Counted from the stretch's first letter, positions 1 to 7,824 are shown. The stretch is 64,000 bases of DNA from Alloalcanivorax marinus (GCF_016906305.1 NZ_JADDOL010000005.1:124001-188000); one strand, 5' to 3'. Notes: a model not told the origin generated them from the sequence alone. Program-made: numbers and translations.

Positions 1-656
1 AGGCCCACCCGGTCGTCCCGGTTCTCGCCCATGCCGACGATGCCGCCGCAGCACACCTTCATGCCGGCGTCGCGCACGTTGGCCAGGGTGGAAAGGCGAT
101 CGTTGTAGGTGCGGGTGGTGATGACCTGGCCGTAGTACTCCGGCGAGGTGTCCAGGTTGTGGTTGTAGTAGTCCAGGCCGGCCTCGGCCAGATCCTTCGC
201 CTGGCCTTCGTCGAGCATGCCCAGGGTCATGCAGGTTTCCATGCCCAGCGCCTTAACCTGACGCACCATGTCCAGCACATAGGGCATGTCCTTGGCGCGC
301 GGGCTGCGCCAGGCGGCGCCCATGCAGAAGCGCGAGGCGCCCTTGTCACGGGCGGCGCGGGCTTCTTCCACCACGCGCGTCACTTCCAGCAGCTTCTCTT
401 TTTCCAGCTCGGTGTTGTAGTGGCCGGACTGGGAGCAGTACTTGCAGTCCTCCGGGCAGGCGCCGGTCTTGATCGACAGCAGGGTGCTCACCTGCACCGC
501 GTTGGGATCGAACCGCTCCCGGTGTACCTGGGCGGCGCGGAACACCAGATCGTTGAAGGGCAGCGCGAACAGGGCTTCGATCTCACCCCGATGCCAGTCA
601 TGGCGTACGGCATTCATGGCGGATGGCTTACGGGGCGTGGCGGCGGCTACAGGCAT
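1..656 (-). CDS. bioB: Biotin synthase, 3' part beyond the window edge
   Basis: Radical-SAM enzyme that inserts sulfur into dethiobiotin, the last step of biotin synthesis. Translating the minus strand from the ATG at 656 gives 218 residues before the window edge. The CxxxCxxC cluster site is C67-C71-C74 (CPEDCKYC), and further cysteines typical of the [2Fe-2S] site appear in [15 protein letters not shown] and [10 protein letters not shown]. The start is supported by a GGAGAG ribosome site about 7 nt upstream; a second ATG at codon 14 is possible. The gene is divergent from comF, and a TTGACA promoter plus a BirA-like operator lie between them. The C-terminal third, including the conserved Arg ligand, is not in the window. 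Confidence 0.97.
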   Translation of the reverse strand, partial: MPVAAATPRKPSAMNAVRHDWHRGEIEALFALPFNDLVFRAAQVHRERFDPNAVQVSTLLSIKTGACPEDCKYCSQSGHYNTELEKEKLLEVTRVVEEARAARDKGASRFCMGAAWRSPRAKDMPYVLDMVRQVKALGMETCMTLGMLDEGQAKDLAEAGLDYYNHNLDTSPEYYGQVITTRTYNDRLSTLANVRDAGMKVCCGGIVGMGENRDDRVG

Positions 657-682
657 GATGGTCTCTCCGAACGGTTGCCCAA

Positions 683-710
683 AGCCTAGCAGGCCGCCGG
701 GCTCTGTCAA
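683..710 (-). promoter_or_regulatory. Sigma-70 promoter of bioB
   Basis: On the minus strand TTGACA (705-710) is followed by 16 nt and TAGGCT (683-688), preceded by TG at the extended -10 position. The predicted transcript start is near 676, about 20 nt before the bioB start codon. Confidence 0.6.
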
Positions 711-737
711 CTTGAGAACCCTTGCAAAGGTTTACGG
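704..737. promoter_or_regulatory. Candidate BirA operator between bioB and comF
   Basis: CTGTCAACT (704-712) and GGTTTACGG (729-737) are separated by 16 nt. They match the BirA operator pattern TTGTAAACC-N15/16-GGTTTACAA at 6/9 and 7/9 positions. The left arm covers the -35 of the bioB promoter, so binding would block bioB transcription. The match is imperfect and no birA gene is in the window, so this is a candidate only. Confidence 0.45.
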
Positions 738-741
738 ATGG

Positions 742-1443
742 ATGTTTTTTGATCTTTTTCGCGATGACGTGCCGCGTGGCCGCTGCGTGCTGTGTGCCCG
801 GCCGGACGACACCGGCCTTTGCCGGCATTGCCGCCGGGAGCTGGACCTCCACTGTGCCCTGGACGGCCCTCTTTGCCGTTGCGCCCTGCCGGCGCCGGGG
901 CTGGCGCCCGGCGATCTGTGCGGGCGCTGCCTGCGCCAGCCACCGGGCTTCAGCGCCGGCTATTGCCACTGGGCTTACCGCTTTCCGCTGGACCGGCTGA
1001 TCAATGCCTACAAACACCACGGACGCCTGCCGGTGGAGCGCGCCCTGGAAGCGCTGGCCACGGCGGCGCCGCTGCCCTGGCCGGAGGCGGACCTGCTGTG
1101 CCCGTTGCCCGCCCATTGGCGGCGCCGCTGGGTGCGCGGTTTCGATCAGGCGGAACGGCTGGCGACGGCGTTGGCGGCCCATTGGCGCCGTCCCGTGGTG
1201 CCGCTGCTGCGGCGCCAGCGAGCCACCCGGCCCCAGCAGGGCCGCAGCCGGGCCTGGCGGGTGCGCAGCCTGCGCCACGCTTTCCGGGCACTGCCCGCCA
1301 GCCGTGGGCGGCGGGTGCTGCTGGTGGACGACGTGATCACCACCGGCGCCAGCGTGCGCGCCGCCACCCATGCGTTGCGGGAAGCGGGCGCGGAGGAAGT
1401 GCGGGTCTGGGCCCTGGCCAGGACGCTGGACGCGGGCCCCTAG
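742..1443 (+). CDS. comF: ComF-family phosphoribosyltransferase-like protein
   Basis: ComF-type protein (233 aa), related to amidophosphoribosyltransferases and linked in other bacteria to natural DNA uptake. An N-terminal zinc ribbon is visible as C15-C18 and C27-C30, with a second cysteine group around 45-64. The C-terminal type I PRTase PRPP loop reads VLLVDDVITTGAS (about 192-204). The ATG at 742 is chosen because it puts the first Cys pair 14 residues in; the open frame upstream is antisense to bioB. The bioB-comF pairing also occurs in Pseudomonas. The gene converges on the ComB-like gene with only 4 bp between them. Confidence 0.9.
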   Translation: MFFDLFRDDVPRGRCVLCARPDDTGLCRHCRRELDLHCALDGPLCRCALPAPGLAPGDLCGRCLRQPPGFSAGYCHWAYRFPLDRLINAYKHHGRLPVERALEALATAAPLPWPEADLLCPLPAHWRRRWVRGFDQAERLATALAAHWRRPVVPLLRRQRATRPQQGRSRAWRVRSLRHAFRALPASRGRRVLLVDDVITTGASVRAATHALREAGAEEVRVWALARTLDAGP

Positions 1444-1447
1444 AGGT

Positions 1448-2131
1448 CTAGCGCCCCGCCGGTACCACGTCGATACGGGGCACCGGCTCGTAGGTCACCC
1501 CCATCACCAGCGCGTCTTCGCCGGCGTCCGAGGCCGCCATCTCGATGTCCTGGGGACGCAGACGGGGGTGGCGGCCGTCCAGAAACTTGCGCGCGGCGAA
1601 GGCGTTGAGGGTGCGCTCCCGGGCCTCCTGCAAAGAGATGCCTTCGCCGCCCAGCAGAGTACGCAGGTATTCGGCGCAGGCCACGTCCTCGTCGCCGGTG
1701 GGGTGGGAGGCCACCAGCACCACCGTGGGCGGTGCCTGCTCGAGAATATAACGGGCGGTGGCGCGGGCATTGACCAGCGCCGCCACCAGCACCTGTCGGC
1801 TGTCCCGGGCGCGCAGGGTGGCGGCCACGCCGTTGGTGGTGCGCATGATCAGGTAGCGGTCACGCACATCGGTGTGGCGGATTTCCCAGGGCGAGTTGCC
1901 GTGGTCGAACCCTTCGATGGGCAGCGCCTCCACCTCGCCCACCAGCAGACCCTGCGGGTAATCGCGGCGCAGCGCGAAGGCGTCGTCGGGGCTGGCCACC
2001 GGATAGACATGGCTGGCGCCGCCGAGAAACGCCTCGTGGCAGGTGGTGAAGGCGCGAATCACGTCGATCACCACGGTGATGCCGTGAACGTTGTGGGGCG
2101 GGTTGTGCCCCTGGGCGATCTTGATCTCCAT
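1448..2131 (-). CDS. 2-phosphosulfolactate phosphatase family (ComB-like)
   Basis: Member of the ComB family, named for the enzyme that removes phosphate from 2-phosphosulfolactate in coenzyme M synthesis. Family marks seen: VVIDVIRAFTT near residue 20, GEVEALPIEGFDHGNSP, and MRTTNGVAA. The length of 227 aa is normal. The ATG at 2131 puts the DVIRA motif at the usual distance; an ATG at 2164 would add 11 residues, and neither has a good ribosome site. Coenzyme M is not expected in this kind of bacterium and no sulfolactate genes are nearby, so the real substrate is uncertain. Confidence 0.75.
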   Translation of the reverse strand: MEIKIAQGHNPPHNVHGITVVIDVIRAFTTCHEAFLGGASHVYPVASPDDAFALRRDYPQGLLVGEVEALPIEGFDHGNSPWEIRHTDVRDRYLIMRTTNGVAATLRARDSRQVLVAALVNARATARYILEQAPPTVVLVASHPTGDEDVACAEYLRTLLGGEGISLQEARERTLNAFAARKFLDGRHPRLRPQDIEMAASDAGEDALVMGVTYEPVPRIDVVPAGR

Positions 2132-2241
2132 GCGCGCGGCCGGGTTGCTGAACGAAGCGGGCATTATGAAGGATGGCGCCGCCCCCTGAAAACGGCGGCG
2201 CCCCTGACCAATCCCACCAACGGCCCGGTCAAACCCGATCA

Positions 2242-2270
2242 ATGACGCCCGCCGGGCGGCCTGCTAGCGT
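2242..2270 (+). promoter_or_regulatory. Candidate promoter of the acyl-CoA dehydrogenase gene
   Basis: ATGACG (2242-2247), 17 nt, then TAGCGT (2265-2270) with an extended TGC just before it. The start codon is at 2302. The TGCTAG form recurs at other likely promoters in this window. Confidence 0.4.
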
Positions 2271-2301
2271 CGGGGCATCGTCAATCGACCCGGTGACCGT
2301 G

Positions 2302-3534
2302 ATGATCGAATGGAACGAACAACAACAGATGATCCAGAAGATGGTGCGCGACTTCGTGGCCAGGGAAGTGGTGCCCAATCTGGACGACATCGAATACAAC
2401 GGCGTGCCGCCCTACGACATCCTGCGCAAGATGATCAAAACCTTCGGCATGGACGTGATGGCCACGCAGAGCTTCGAGAAGCGCATCGCCCGCGAGAAAG
2501 CCGGCGAGACCGCCGCCGACCGGGGCGACCGGGAGGAAGGCGGCGGCTCCGGCGAACAGGCCGCCATGACCATGATCCCGATCATCGAGCTGAGCCGCCA
2601 CGCCCAGGGGCTGGTCACCGCCATGGGCGTGTCCATGGGCCTGGCCGGCGGCGCCATCATGAGCAAGGGCACCCTGGAGCAGAAAGAGCGCTGGGCACTG
2701 CCGCTGCTGACCCTGGAAAAGGTGGGCGCCTGGGCGATCTCCGAGCCCAACTCCGGCTCCGACGCCTTCGGCCAGATGAAAACCCTGGCGCGCCGGGACG
2801 GCAACGGCGGCTATGTGATCAACGGCAGCAAGACCTGGATCACCAATGGCCCGTTCGCCGACACCATCATCCTGATCTGCAAGCTGGACGAGGAAGGCGT
2901 GGCGCCCCGGGACCGCAAGATCGTGTCCTTTATTCTCGACAGCGGTATGGAAGGGCTGGAGCAGTCCAAGCCGTTCAAGAAGATGGGCATCGGCAGCTCA
3001 CCCACCGGCGAACTGTTCTTCAGTGATCTCAAGGTGGGCGCGGACCGGCTGCTGGGCGGCAGTGAAACCGCCTATGGCCGCTCCGGCGCCAAAGCCACCT
3101 TCATGCAGGAACGGGCCGGCGTGGCGGCCATGGCCCTGGGCATGGTGGAGCGGGCCCTGGAGCTGTGCACCGGCTACGCCCGGGACCGGGTGCAGTTCGG
3201 CCGGCCGATCGGCGACAACCAGCTGATCCAGCTCAAGCTGGCGAAGATGGAAGTGGCCCGCGCCAACCTGCAGAACATGGTGTTCCGCTATATCGAGATG
3301 ACCGCCGCCGGCAAGCAGATGACCCTGGCGGAAGCCTCGGCCATGAAACTCTACGCCGCCCAGGCGGCCATGGAGGTGTCCACCGAGGCGGTGCAGATCC
3401 ACGGCGGCTACGGCTACATGCGCGAGTCCCGGGTGGAGCAGCTGATGCGCGACGCCAAGATTCTGCAGATCTACGCCGGCACCGACGAAATGCAGATCAT
3501 CGCCATCGCCCGGGATTTGATCGGCCGGGACTGA
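2302..3534 (+). CDS. Acyl-CoA dehydrogenase
   Basis: Flavoenzyme (410 aa) that forms the 2,3-double bond of an acyl-CoA. Family motifs are clear: WAISEPNSGSDAFG (FAD/substrate), RVQFGRPIGDNQLIQ and EAVQIHGGYGYMRE. The usual medium/short-chain catalytic Glu near the C-terminus (IYEGT) is Ala392 here (IYAGTDE). A Glu at position 270 (FMQERAG) sits where isovaleryl-CoA and long-chain acyl-CoA dehydrogenases carry their base, so the enzyme probably belongs to that catalytic type. A charged Gly-rich loop lies at about residues 63-92. The start at ATG 2302 matches normal family N-termini; the longer upstream frame is not needed. Substrate chain length cannot be told from sequence. Confidence 0.9.
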   Translation: MIEWNEQQQMIQKMVRDFVAREVVPNLDDIEYNGVPPYDILRKMIKTFGMDVMATQSFEKRIAREKAGETAADRGDREEGGGSGEQAAMTMIPIIELSRHAQGLVTAMGVSMGLAGGAIMSKGTLEQKERWALPLLTLEKVGAWAISEPNSGSDAFGQMKTLARRDGNGGYVINGSKTWITNGPFADTIILICKLDEEGVAPRDRKIVSFILDSGMEGLEQSKPFKKMGIGSSPTGELFFSDLKVGADRLLGGSETAYGRSGAKATFMQERAGVAAMALGMVERALELCTGYARDRVQFGRPIGDNQLIQLKLAKMEVARANLQNMVFRYIEMTAAGKQMTLAEASAMKLYAAQAAMEVSTEAVQIHGGYGYMRESRVEQLMRDAKILQIYAGTDEMQIIAIARDLIGRD

Positions 3535-3545
3535 GCCGCTTGGAG

Positions 3546-3587
3546 CTTGTCGCCTGAAACTTGTAGCCTGAACCTTGTCGCCAACAA
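3546..3587. repeat. 14-bp tandem repeat, about three copies
   Basis: CTTGTCGCCTGAAA (3546-3559), CTTGTAGCCTGAAC (3560-3573) and CTTGTCGCC (3574-3582, decaying afterwards) follow head to tail between the acyl-CoA dehydrogenase stop and the ribosome site of the next gene. Confidence 0.65.
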
Positions 3588-3599
3588 GGAGGATGTGCC

Positions 3600-3941
3600 A
3601 TGACCCTGCAACAACAGCACTGTGAAGCCTGCCGCGCGGACGCGCCGCGCATCACCGAGCAGGAGGCCCGTGAGCTGCGCCCGCAGATTCCCGACTGGAA
3701 GCAGATCGAGGAGGACGGCGAGGAACGGCTGCAGCGGCAGTTTTCATTCAAGAACTTCGCCGAGGCCCTGGCCTTCACCAACCGGGTGGGCGACCTGGCC
3801 GAGGACGAAGGCCACCACCCGGCCCTGCTCACCGAATACGGCAAGGTCACGGTGACCTGGTGGACGCACAAGATCGGCGGCCTGCACCGCAACGATTTTA
3901 TCTGCGCCGCCAAGACCGACGACCTGTACGAGCACCGCTGA
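3600..3941 (+). CDS. phhB: Pterin-4a-carbinolamine dehydratase
   Basis: Dehydrates 4a-hydroxytetrahydropterin, recycling the cofactor of phenylalanine hydroxylase. The 113-aa protein carries the family core [23 protein letters not shown], here cited as EDEGHHP (about 63-69) and the WWTH end of that stretch. The start has a strong AAGGAGG site 7 nt upstream. phhA is not next to it, unlike Pseudomonas. Its stop overlaps the next gene's start (TGATG at 3939-3943), so the two are probably co-translated. Confidence 0.93.
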   Translation: MTLQQQHCEACRADAPRITEQEARELRPQIPDWKQIEEDGEERLQRQFSFKNFAEALAFTNRVGDLAEDEGHHPALLTEYGKVTVTWWTHKIGGLHRNDFICAAKTDDLYEHR

Positions 3942-4858
3942 TGGACGCGCCGGCCCCCTGGCAACTGCGCGGCCGCGCCTTCGTGGCCGCCCTGGCCCTG
4001 CCCGCGTCGCTGCGCCACCAGCAGGGCGGCGCCGCCCCGGAGCTGGGCGAGCCGGTGCGCGGGCCGGCCCTGGTGATGCTGGTGGATTACCGGCGCTCCG
4101 AGGTGGGCCCCTATCAGGAACTGCTGTTCATGCCGGGCCCGTTCCGGTTTCCCGATGGCCGGCTGCGCTGGAGCATCGGCCGCATTTATGTGTCCATAGG
4201 GCCTGTTCACACTCCTTGCATCGCGCCTGCTGGGTGTCATTTTGGATCTCCAGCTAGGCGGAGGGAGTGCCGTTTGGTCAGTCCAAATAAGCGACCGACA
4301 ACGACGCTGGAGGCCAAAAGGGCGCCAGCCCTTCGGGTTGCGGCTATAAATCCACCCCTCTGCGTTACTCGTCGTTCATTTGGAGCCACCAAACTTCTCT
4401 CCTCGTGCCTTGATGGGTGGATTTATAGCCGCAACAGGCACGATGCAAGGAGTGTGAACAGGCCCTGGGACAGCGCCGACAACGGCAACCGTAACTGGGG
4501 GCTGGACAAGCGGGTGGCCCGCTTCGACTGGCAGCGCCGGGGCCGGCGCGAACGGGTGGCGGTACACCACCAGGACCGGGAAATCGCCGCCCTGACCCTG
4601 GACCGGCTGGGCCCGGCCCTGCCCTTTCCCGGCGGCCTGCTGCCGGCCGGCTGGCGTACCCTGGGCCAGATCCGCGATGGCCAGCGTTTTCTCTACACCC
4701 CGTCGGTGCGCGGGCGGCTGGGCCTGGCCCGGCTGCGCGAGGCGCGCGGCGACGGCGAGCACTTTCCCACCCTGCAGGCGGGCCGTTCCCGGGGCGCCCT
4801 GGCACTGCCGGACTTTCATATGCACTTTCCGGTGGCGCGCACCGAGCCGCACCGATAA
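3941..4858 (+). pseudogene. Acetoacetate decarboxylase-like gene interrupted in frame by a 269-bp element
   Basis: Residues before and after the insertion form one acetoacetate-decarboxylase-like protein: PWQLRGRAF, LVDYRRSEVGPYQELLF and GRIYVS on the left, then DSADNGNRNWGLDKRVARF on the right. Between them lie about 90 residues encoded by an inverted-repeat element (4198-4466). The frame stays open across the element, so a 305-aa product could be made, but the insertion splits the conserved IYVS...NGxRNWG core and probably inactivates the protein. Intact length would be about 215 aa. The start ATG overlaps the phhB stop. An organic-acid decarboxylase or an ADC-like protein of other function are both possible. 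Confidence 0.8.
4198..4466. mobile_element. MITE-like element with 26-bp perfect terminal inverted repeats
   Basis: The ends 4198-4223 and 4441-4466 (outer sequence AGGGCCTGTTCACACTCC) are perfect reverse complements over 26 bp, with similarity continuing for about 8 more. A second, nested perfect 21-bp inverted repeat lies inside (4337-4357 with 4415-4435). No transposase motif is coded, so the element is non-autonomous. No target duplication longer than 1-2 bp is evident. Removing about 270 bp rejoins the conserved protein as VSMDSADNG, which supports recent insertion. Confidence 0.75.
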
Positions 4859-4873
4859 CGGCAGGAGACTCCC

Positions 4874-5332
4874 ATGGCCTTGAGTGAAACCGAAAAAGAA
4901 CAAATCAAAGCGGCGTCGGACCGGACCTTTCCGTTCGTGGAACGCTGCGGCGCCCGCACCCTGGACGTGGACCGCGGCTATTGCCGCATGATGATGCCGC
5001 TGGCCCCCAATCTGAATCACGTGGGCATCATGTACGCCGGCGCCCTGTACACCCTGGCCGAGCTGCCCGGCGGCGTGATCTACCTGTCCTCGTTCGACGC
5101 GCGCCGCTTCTACCCCATCGTCAAGGACATGCGCATCCGCTTCCGCCGGCCGGCCACCACCGACATCACCGTGGAAGTCCACCTGGCCGAAGCCGAGATT
5201 CAGCGCATCCAGGCCGAGGCGGAGGCCAACGGCAAGTGCGACTTTGAATGGGACACGGAACTCAAGGACGCCCGGGGCGAAGTGGTGGCCCTCACCCATA
5301 ACCTCTATCAACTGCGTCTGATCGGCAGCTGA
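4874..5332 (+). CDS. Hotdog-fold thioesterase, DUF4442/PaaI-like
   Basis: A 152-aa single hotdog domain. The helix region reads NLNHVGIMYAGALYTLAELPGG (residues about 46-67), typical of PaaI/YiiD-C type thioesterases in which the Asn/His and Glu lie near the acyl-CoA thioester. A GGAG site precedes the ATG. It follows the interrupted decarboxylase-like gene by 15 bp and lies downstream of an acyl-CoA dehydrogenase, so a housekeeping role on acyl-CoA esters is plausible. The substrate is unknown. Confidence 0.8.
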   Translation: MALSETEKEQIKAASDRTFPFVERCGARTLDVDRGYCRMMMPLAPNLNHVGIMYAGALYTLAELPGGVIYLSSFDARRFYPIVKDMRIRFRRPATTDITVEVHLAEAEIQRIQAEAEANGKCDFEWDTELKDARGEVVALTHNLYQLRLIGS

Positions 5333-5371
5333 GACCCGCCGTGACACAAAGGTCATTGTTCTGTACGCAAA

Positions 5372-5384
5372 GGGGACAGACCCC
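5372..5384. repeat. Short palindromic REP-like motif
   Basis: GGGGACAGACCCC is a near-perfect 13-bp palindrome in the non-coding stretch after the thioesterase gene. The same kind of motif is common in intergenic repeats of gammaproteobacteria. Only one copy was noticed here. Confidence 0.35.
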
Positions 5385-5443
5385 ATTTTCACGGTTAATT
5401 ACGCATGCTTAACAAAAATTTTGCCGTGGATGCAAAGCGTTTC

Positions 5444-5473
5444 TTGACAGTTCACGGAGGCCGGGGCTAGCCT
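5444..5473 (+). promoter_or_regulatory. Promoter of the candidate small RNA
   Basis: Perfect -35 TTGACA (5444-5449), 18 nt, then TAGCCT (5468-5473) as -10. No coding region starts until 5681, and a strong terminator intervenes at 5545-5567. Confidence 0.5.
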
Positions 5474-5478
5474 GTAAA

Positions 5479-5567
5479 CGCACCCTGAGGCGGGACGCCA
5501 AAAGGGTGCGATTTCGAGTGATATGAGAGTCTCTGGAAATCTTGCGCGGCCTTCGGGCCGCGTTTTT
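5479..5567 (+). ncRNA. Candidate small RNA of about 90 nt
   Basis: Bounded by a TTGACA promoter and a rho-independent terminator with no reading frame between. Its 5' end folds as CGCACCC (5479-5485) with GGGTGCG (5504-5510), enclosing a smaller stem GGCG/CGCC (5489-5499) whose three-base loop is GGA, the kind of loop bound by CsrA/RsmA proteins. A short GAGA/TCTC stem lies near 5525-5533. I do not recognise a known RNA family. The rest of the gap (5333-5443 and 5568-5680) holds only a REP-like palindrome and the ribosome site of the next gene. Confidence 0.45.
5545..5567 (+). terminator. Rho-independent terminator of the candidate small RNA
   Basis: Seven-bp stem CGCGGCC/GGCCGCG with a TTCG tetraloop, followed by TTTTT. 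Confidence 0.8.
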
Positions 5568-5680
5568 CGTTTGCGGCCCGCGGCCACCGGGAAGTGAACC
5601 GCATCACCCTCTCCCCTCCCCGGTCTTCCCGCTTCGCCAGGATACGTTAGCATGCCCGCTTGTTTCCCAAGGAGCCGGGC

Positions 5681-7795
5681 ATGGTCCTTCTGATCCTGAA
5701 GTTCATTCTGCTGATGGTGGTGATCCTCACCTCCCTGTATTCCGCCCTGATGTATTCCGCCCGCAAGCGCGAGAGCGCCCGGCAGCTGACCGAGCTGCGC
5801 GGCCGTGCCGAGCCGCTGCGGCGCCTGTCCCTGGACGAGCGGCAGGCCCTGGCGCCCTTTCTGTTCCGTCCGGACCGCCCCGGCAAGCCGGTGCGCCTGC
5901 ACAGCGAGGAGGTGTTTCCGCTGAGCGGCGCCTACCACCGTCACGGCATCAGCAGCCAGGGCAACCAGACCTGGCATCACATGATCGGTGGCGTGGAGGT
6001 GATTCTGCCGTTCGACGCCGAGCACTTTCTGGACCAGGACAACCAGGCCGAGGTGGTGTTCGCCGACAAGCTGGCGGTGGTGGTGCGTCTCAACGGCTTC
6101 GAGCTGCTGGAAGGCGCCGCCCGCGAGCAGCGCCGCGAGACCGCCCGGGACCAATGGCGGCGCGGCGAGTCCGGCCATCTGCAGGACGTGACCCTGGACG
6201 ATGAAGACGCCCCCGGGGACCCGGCGGACGAAGACCTTCATCGGGTGGAGATTCTGCACCAGCGGGACGAAACCCCGGCGGAGATCGAAGCGCGCCAGGG
6301 GCGCGGCCTGGGGCTGCTGTCCGGGCTGTGCTGGTCGCTGGCCTTTGTCGCCGTGGCGCTGGCCGCCAGCCGGCAGAGCACGCTCTGGCTGGGACTGTGG
6401 GCGGCGCTGGCCGTGGCCGGGGCGGCCCTCGGGCTGTGGCTGTTCTGGCGACGCTGGCGCCCCGGCCCGGCGGGCAAGGTCAACCGGGTGACCGGCTACC
6501 TGAACCTGATGCCGGTGTCGGTGGATGAACAGCGGCAGACCGTTTCCGTGGCGCCGGTGCTGGGCGACAAGTTTCCGTTCTCCCTGCCCGACCACTGGCG
6601 CCCGCGCATCGAACTGGAACAGGGCCGGCGGCTGGACCTGGGCCTGCGCGTGGACGACTACTCGGTAGTGGACTATTCGGAGGCCAATACACCGGGGCGC
6701 CGTTTTTCCGTGGACGAGGAACAGCGGCGCCATCCGCCGGTGTACTGGGGCCGCCATCTGACCCTGGCCCTGGTGGGGCTGGTGGCGCTGGCCGCCGCCC
6801 TGACGGGCCCGGCCCGCCCGGTGCTGGACGCGGCGCAGGCCGGTCAGTGGCTGGCCGGTAGCGTCCCCTTGCCGGTGGACGACCCGGCCTCCCTGGCCAC
6901 CGACCCGCCGGCGCTGGGGCGACGGCTGATGATCAGCGGCCGGGGCCGTTGCCAGGTCTCCGCCGGCGAGGGCCGTGTCCGTTGCGACCGGGTCCGCTGG
7001 GGCGGCGAGGCGCCGGTGCCGCCGGACCTGGAGGTGGACCCGCTGACCCGCTCCCTGCTGAACGGCGAGGTGCTGGAAACCCGCCGGGAGCGTTCCCTGG
7101 AGGTGATGGCGCTGATGCGTGGCGGCGGCACCGGTGACCGCCGGCCGCTGGTGGTCAGCAACGCCCGCGCGGTGCTGGCCACCATCGAGGAGGCCTGCCC
7201 GGATGACGGCGACCGGGCCTGCGCCGAACTGCGACGCCGGGCGCTCGCCACCTTCTATTTTCCGGCGGCGCCGGAAGAGGAGGACTGGGCCACCCTGCGC
7301 CGGCGCCTGGCCGAGGAGGACGATGCCCGGCACCGGGAAGCGGTGGCCCTGCAGGGACGCGTGGAGAATCTGCGTGGCGTCATGCGGCGGGTGGCGGAGC
7401 AGCGCCTGCGGCCACTCACCCGGCAACTGGCCGAGGCCCTGGCGGAGCAGCAGCGCGGCGGCGTGGTGCTCGGCACGGTGCGGGGCACCGACCTGATCGC
7501 GCTCCCGCAACAGGATCCCCACGGCCAGCGCTGGGACACGTTACGCGCCCTGGCCGGCGAACCGCATGACTTCAAACTGGATGGGGTGGTGGTGCGGCGT
7601 GACCACACCGAGGACGGCGCGCCGCTGTGGCTGCTGGACCCGGAGCGGGTGGACCGGGGCGGGCCGGCCCTGGCGAGGCTGCTGTGGGTGGCGGCCGCCG
7701 CGGGCCTGCTGCTGGTGCACGGCGTGCTGGCGCTGCGCGGCTATCTGGCCGCGAAAAGCCGGCGCCGGGCGCTGGAGCGCCAGTACCCGGCCTGA
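5681..7795 (+). CDS. IgaA/UmoB-like membrane protein
   Basis: A 704-aa multi-pass protein resembling IgaA (YrfF), the inner-membrane brake on the Rcs envelope-stress phosphorelay of enterobacteria. Shared marks by eye: RHGISSQGNQTWHH and GGVEVILPF near residue 90-110 (IgaA: RYGISTD...VEVHLP), a PDHWRPRIELEQG stretch, and ISGRGRCQV in the periplasmic part (IgaA: ISGTGMCNI). Helices lie at about 3-23, 212-230, 235-257, 364-385 and 667-690, with a large soluble region between the last two. AAGGAG precedes the ATG at 5681. No rcs gene is nearby, so the partner is unknown; similarity is recognised by motif, not by search. Confidence 0.72.
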   Translation: MVLLILKFILLMVVILTSLYSALMYSARKRESARQLTELRGRAEPLRRLSLDERQALAPFLFRPDRPGKPVRLHSEEVFPLSGAYHRHGISSQGNQTWHHMIGGVEVILPFDAEHFLDQDNQAEVVFADKLAVVVRLNGFELLEGAAREQRRETARDQWRRGESGHLQDVTLDDEDAPGDPADEDLHRVEILHQRDETPAEIEARQGRGLGLLSGLCWSLAFVAVALAASRQSTLWLGLWAALAVAGAALGLWLFWRRWRPGPAGKVNRVTGYLNLMPVSVDEQRQTVSVAPVLGDKFPFSLPDHWRPRIELEQGRRLDLGLRVDDYSVVDYSEANTPGRRFSVDEEQRRHPPVYWGRHLTLALVGLVALAAALTGPARPVLDAAQAGQWLAGSVPLPVDDPASLATDPPALGRRLMISGRGRCQVSAGEGRVRCDRVRWGGEAPVPPDLEVDPLTRSLLNGEVLETRRERSLEVMALMRGGGTGDRRPLVVSNARAVLATIEEACPDDGDRACAELRRRALATFYFPAAPEEEDWATLRRRLAEEDDARHREAVALQGRVENLRGVMRRVAEQRLRPLTRQLAEALAEQQRGGVVLGTVRGTDLIALPQQDPHGQRWDTLRALAGEPHDFKLDGVVVRRDHTEDGAPLWLLDPERVDRGGPALARLLWVAAAAGLLLVHGVLALRGYLAAKSRRRALERQYPA

Positions 7796-7804
7796 AGGCG
7801 AGGC

Positions 7805-7824
7805 GGGCGCCCTAGCGGGCGCCC
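7805..7824. terminator. Hairpin between convergent genes
   Basis: GGGCGCCC (7805-7812) repeats at 7817-7824 and is self-complementary, giving an 8-bp stem at the junction of the IgaA-like gene and hemE. There is no T run, so termination is uncertain. Confidence 0.35.

Noticed and set aside
712-737. Alternative BirA-like pair TTGAGAACC (712-720) with GGTTTACGG, 8-nt spacer
   Set aside because: Spacing is far too short for a BirA dimer; the pair with 16 nt is preferred.
4198-4466. A transposase remnant inside the inverted-repeat element
   Set aside because: No frame on either strand shows transposase motifs; the only long frame is the host gene's.
5333-5680. A riboswitch controlling the IgaA-like gene
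   Set aside because: A complete terminator ends the structured RNA 114 bp before the gene and no known ligand fold is recognised.
5399-7522. A 707-codon minus-strand open frame opposite the IgaA-like gene
   Set aside because: Rich in Gln, His, Arg and Gly with no recognisable domain; its start lies in the small-RNA region.
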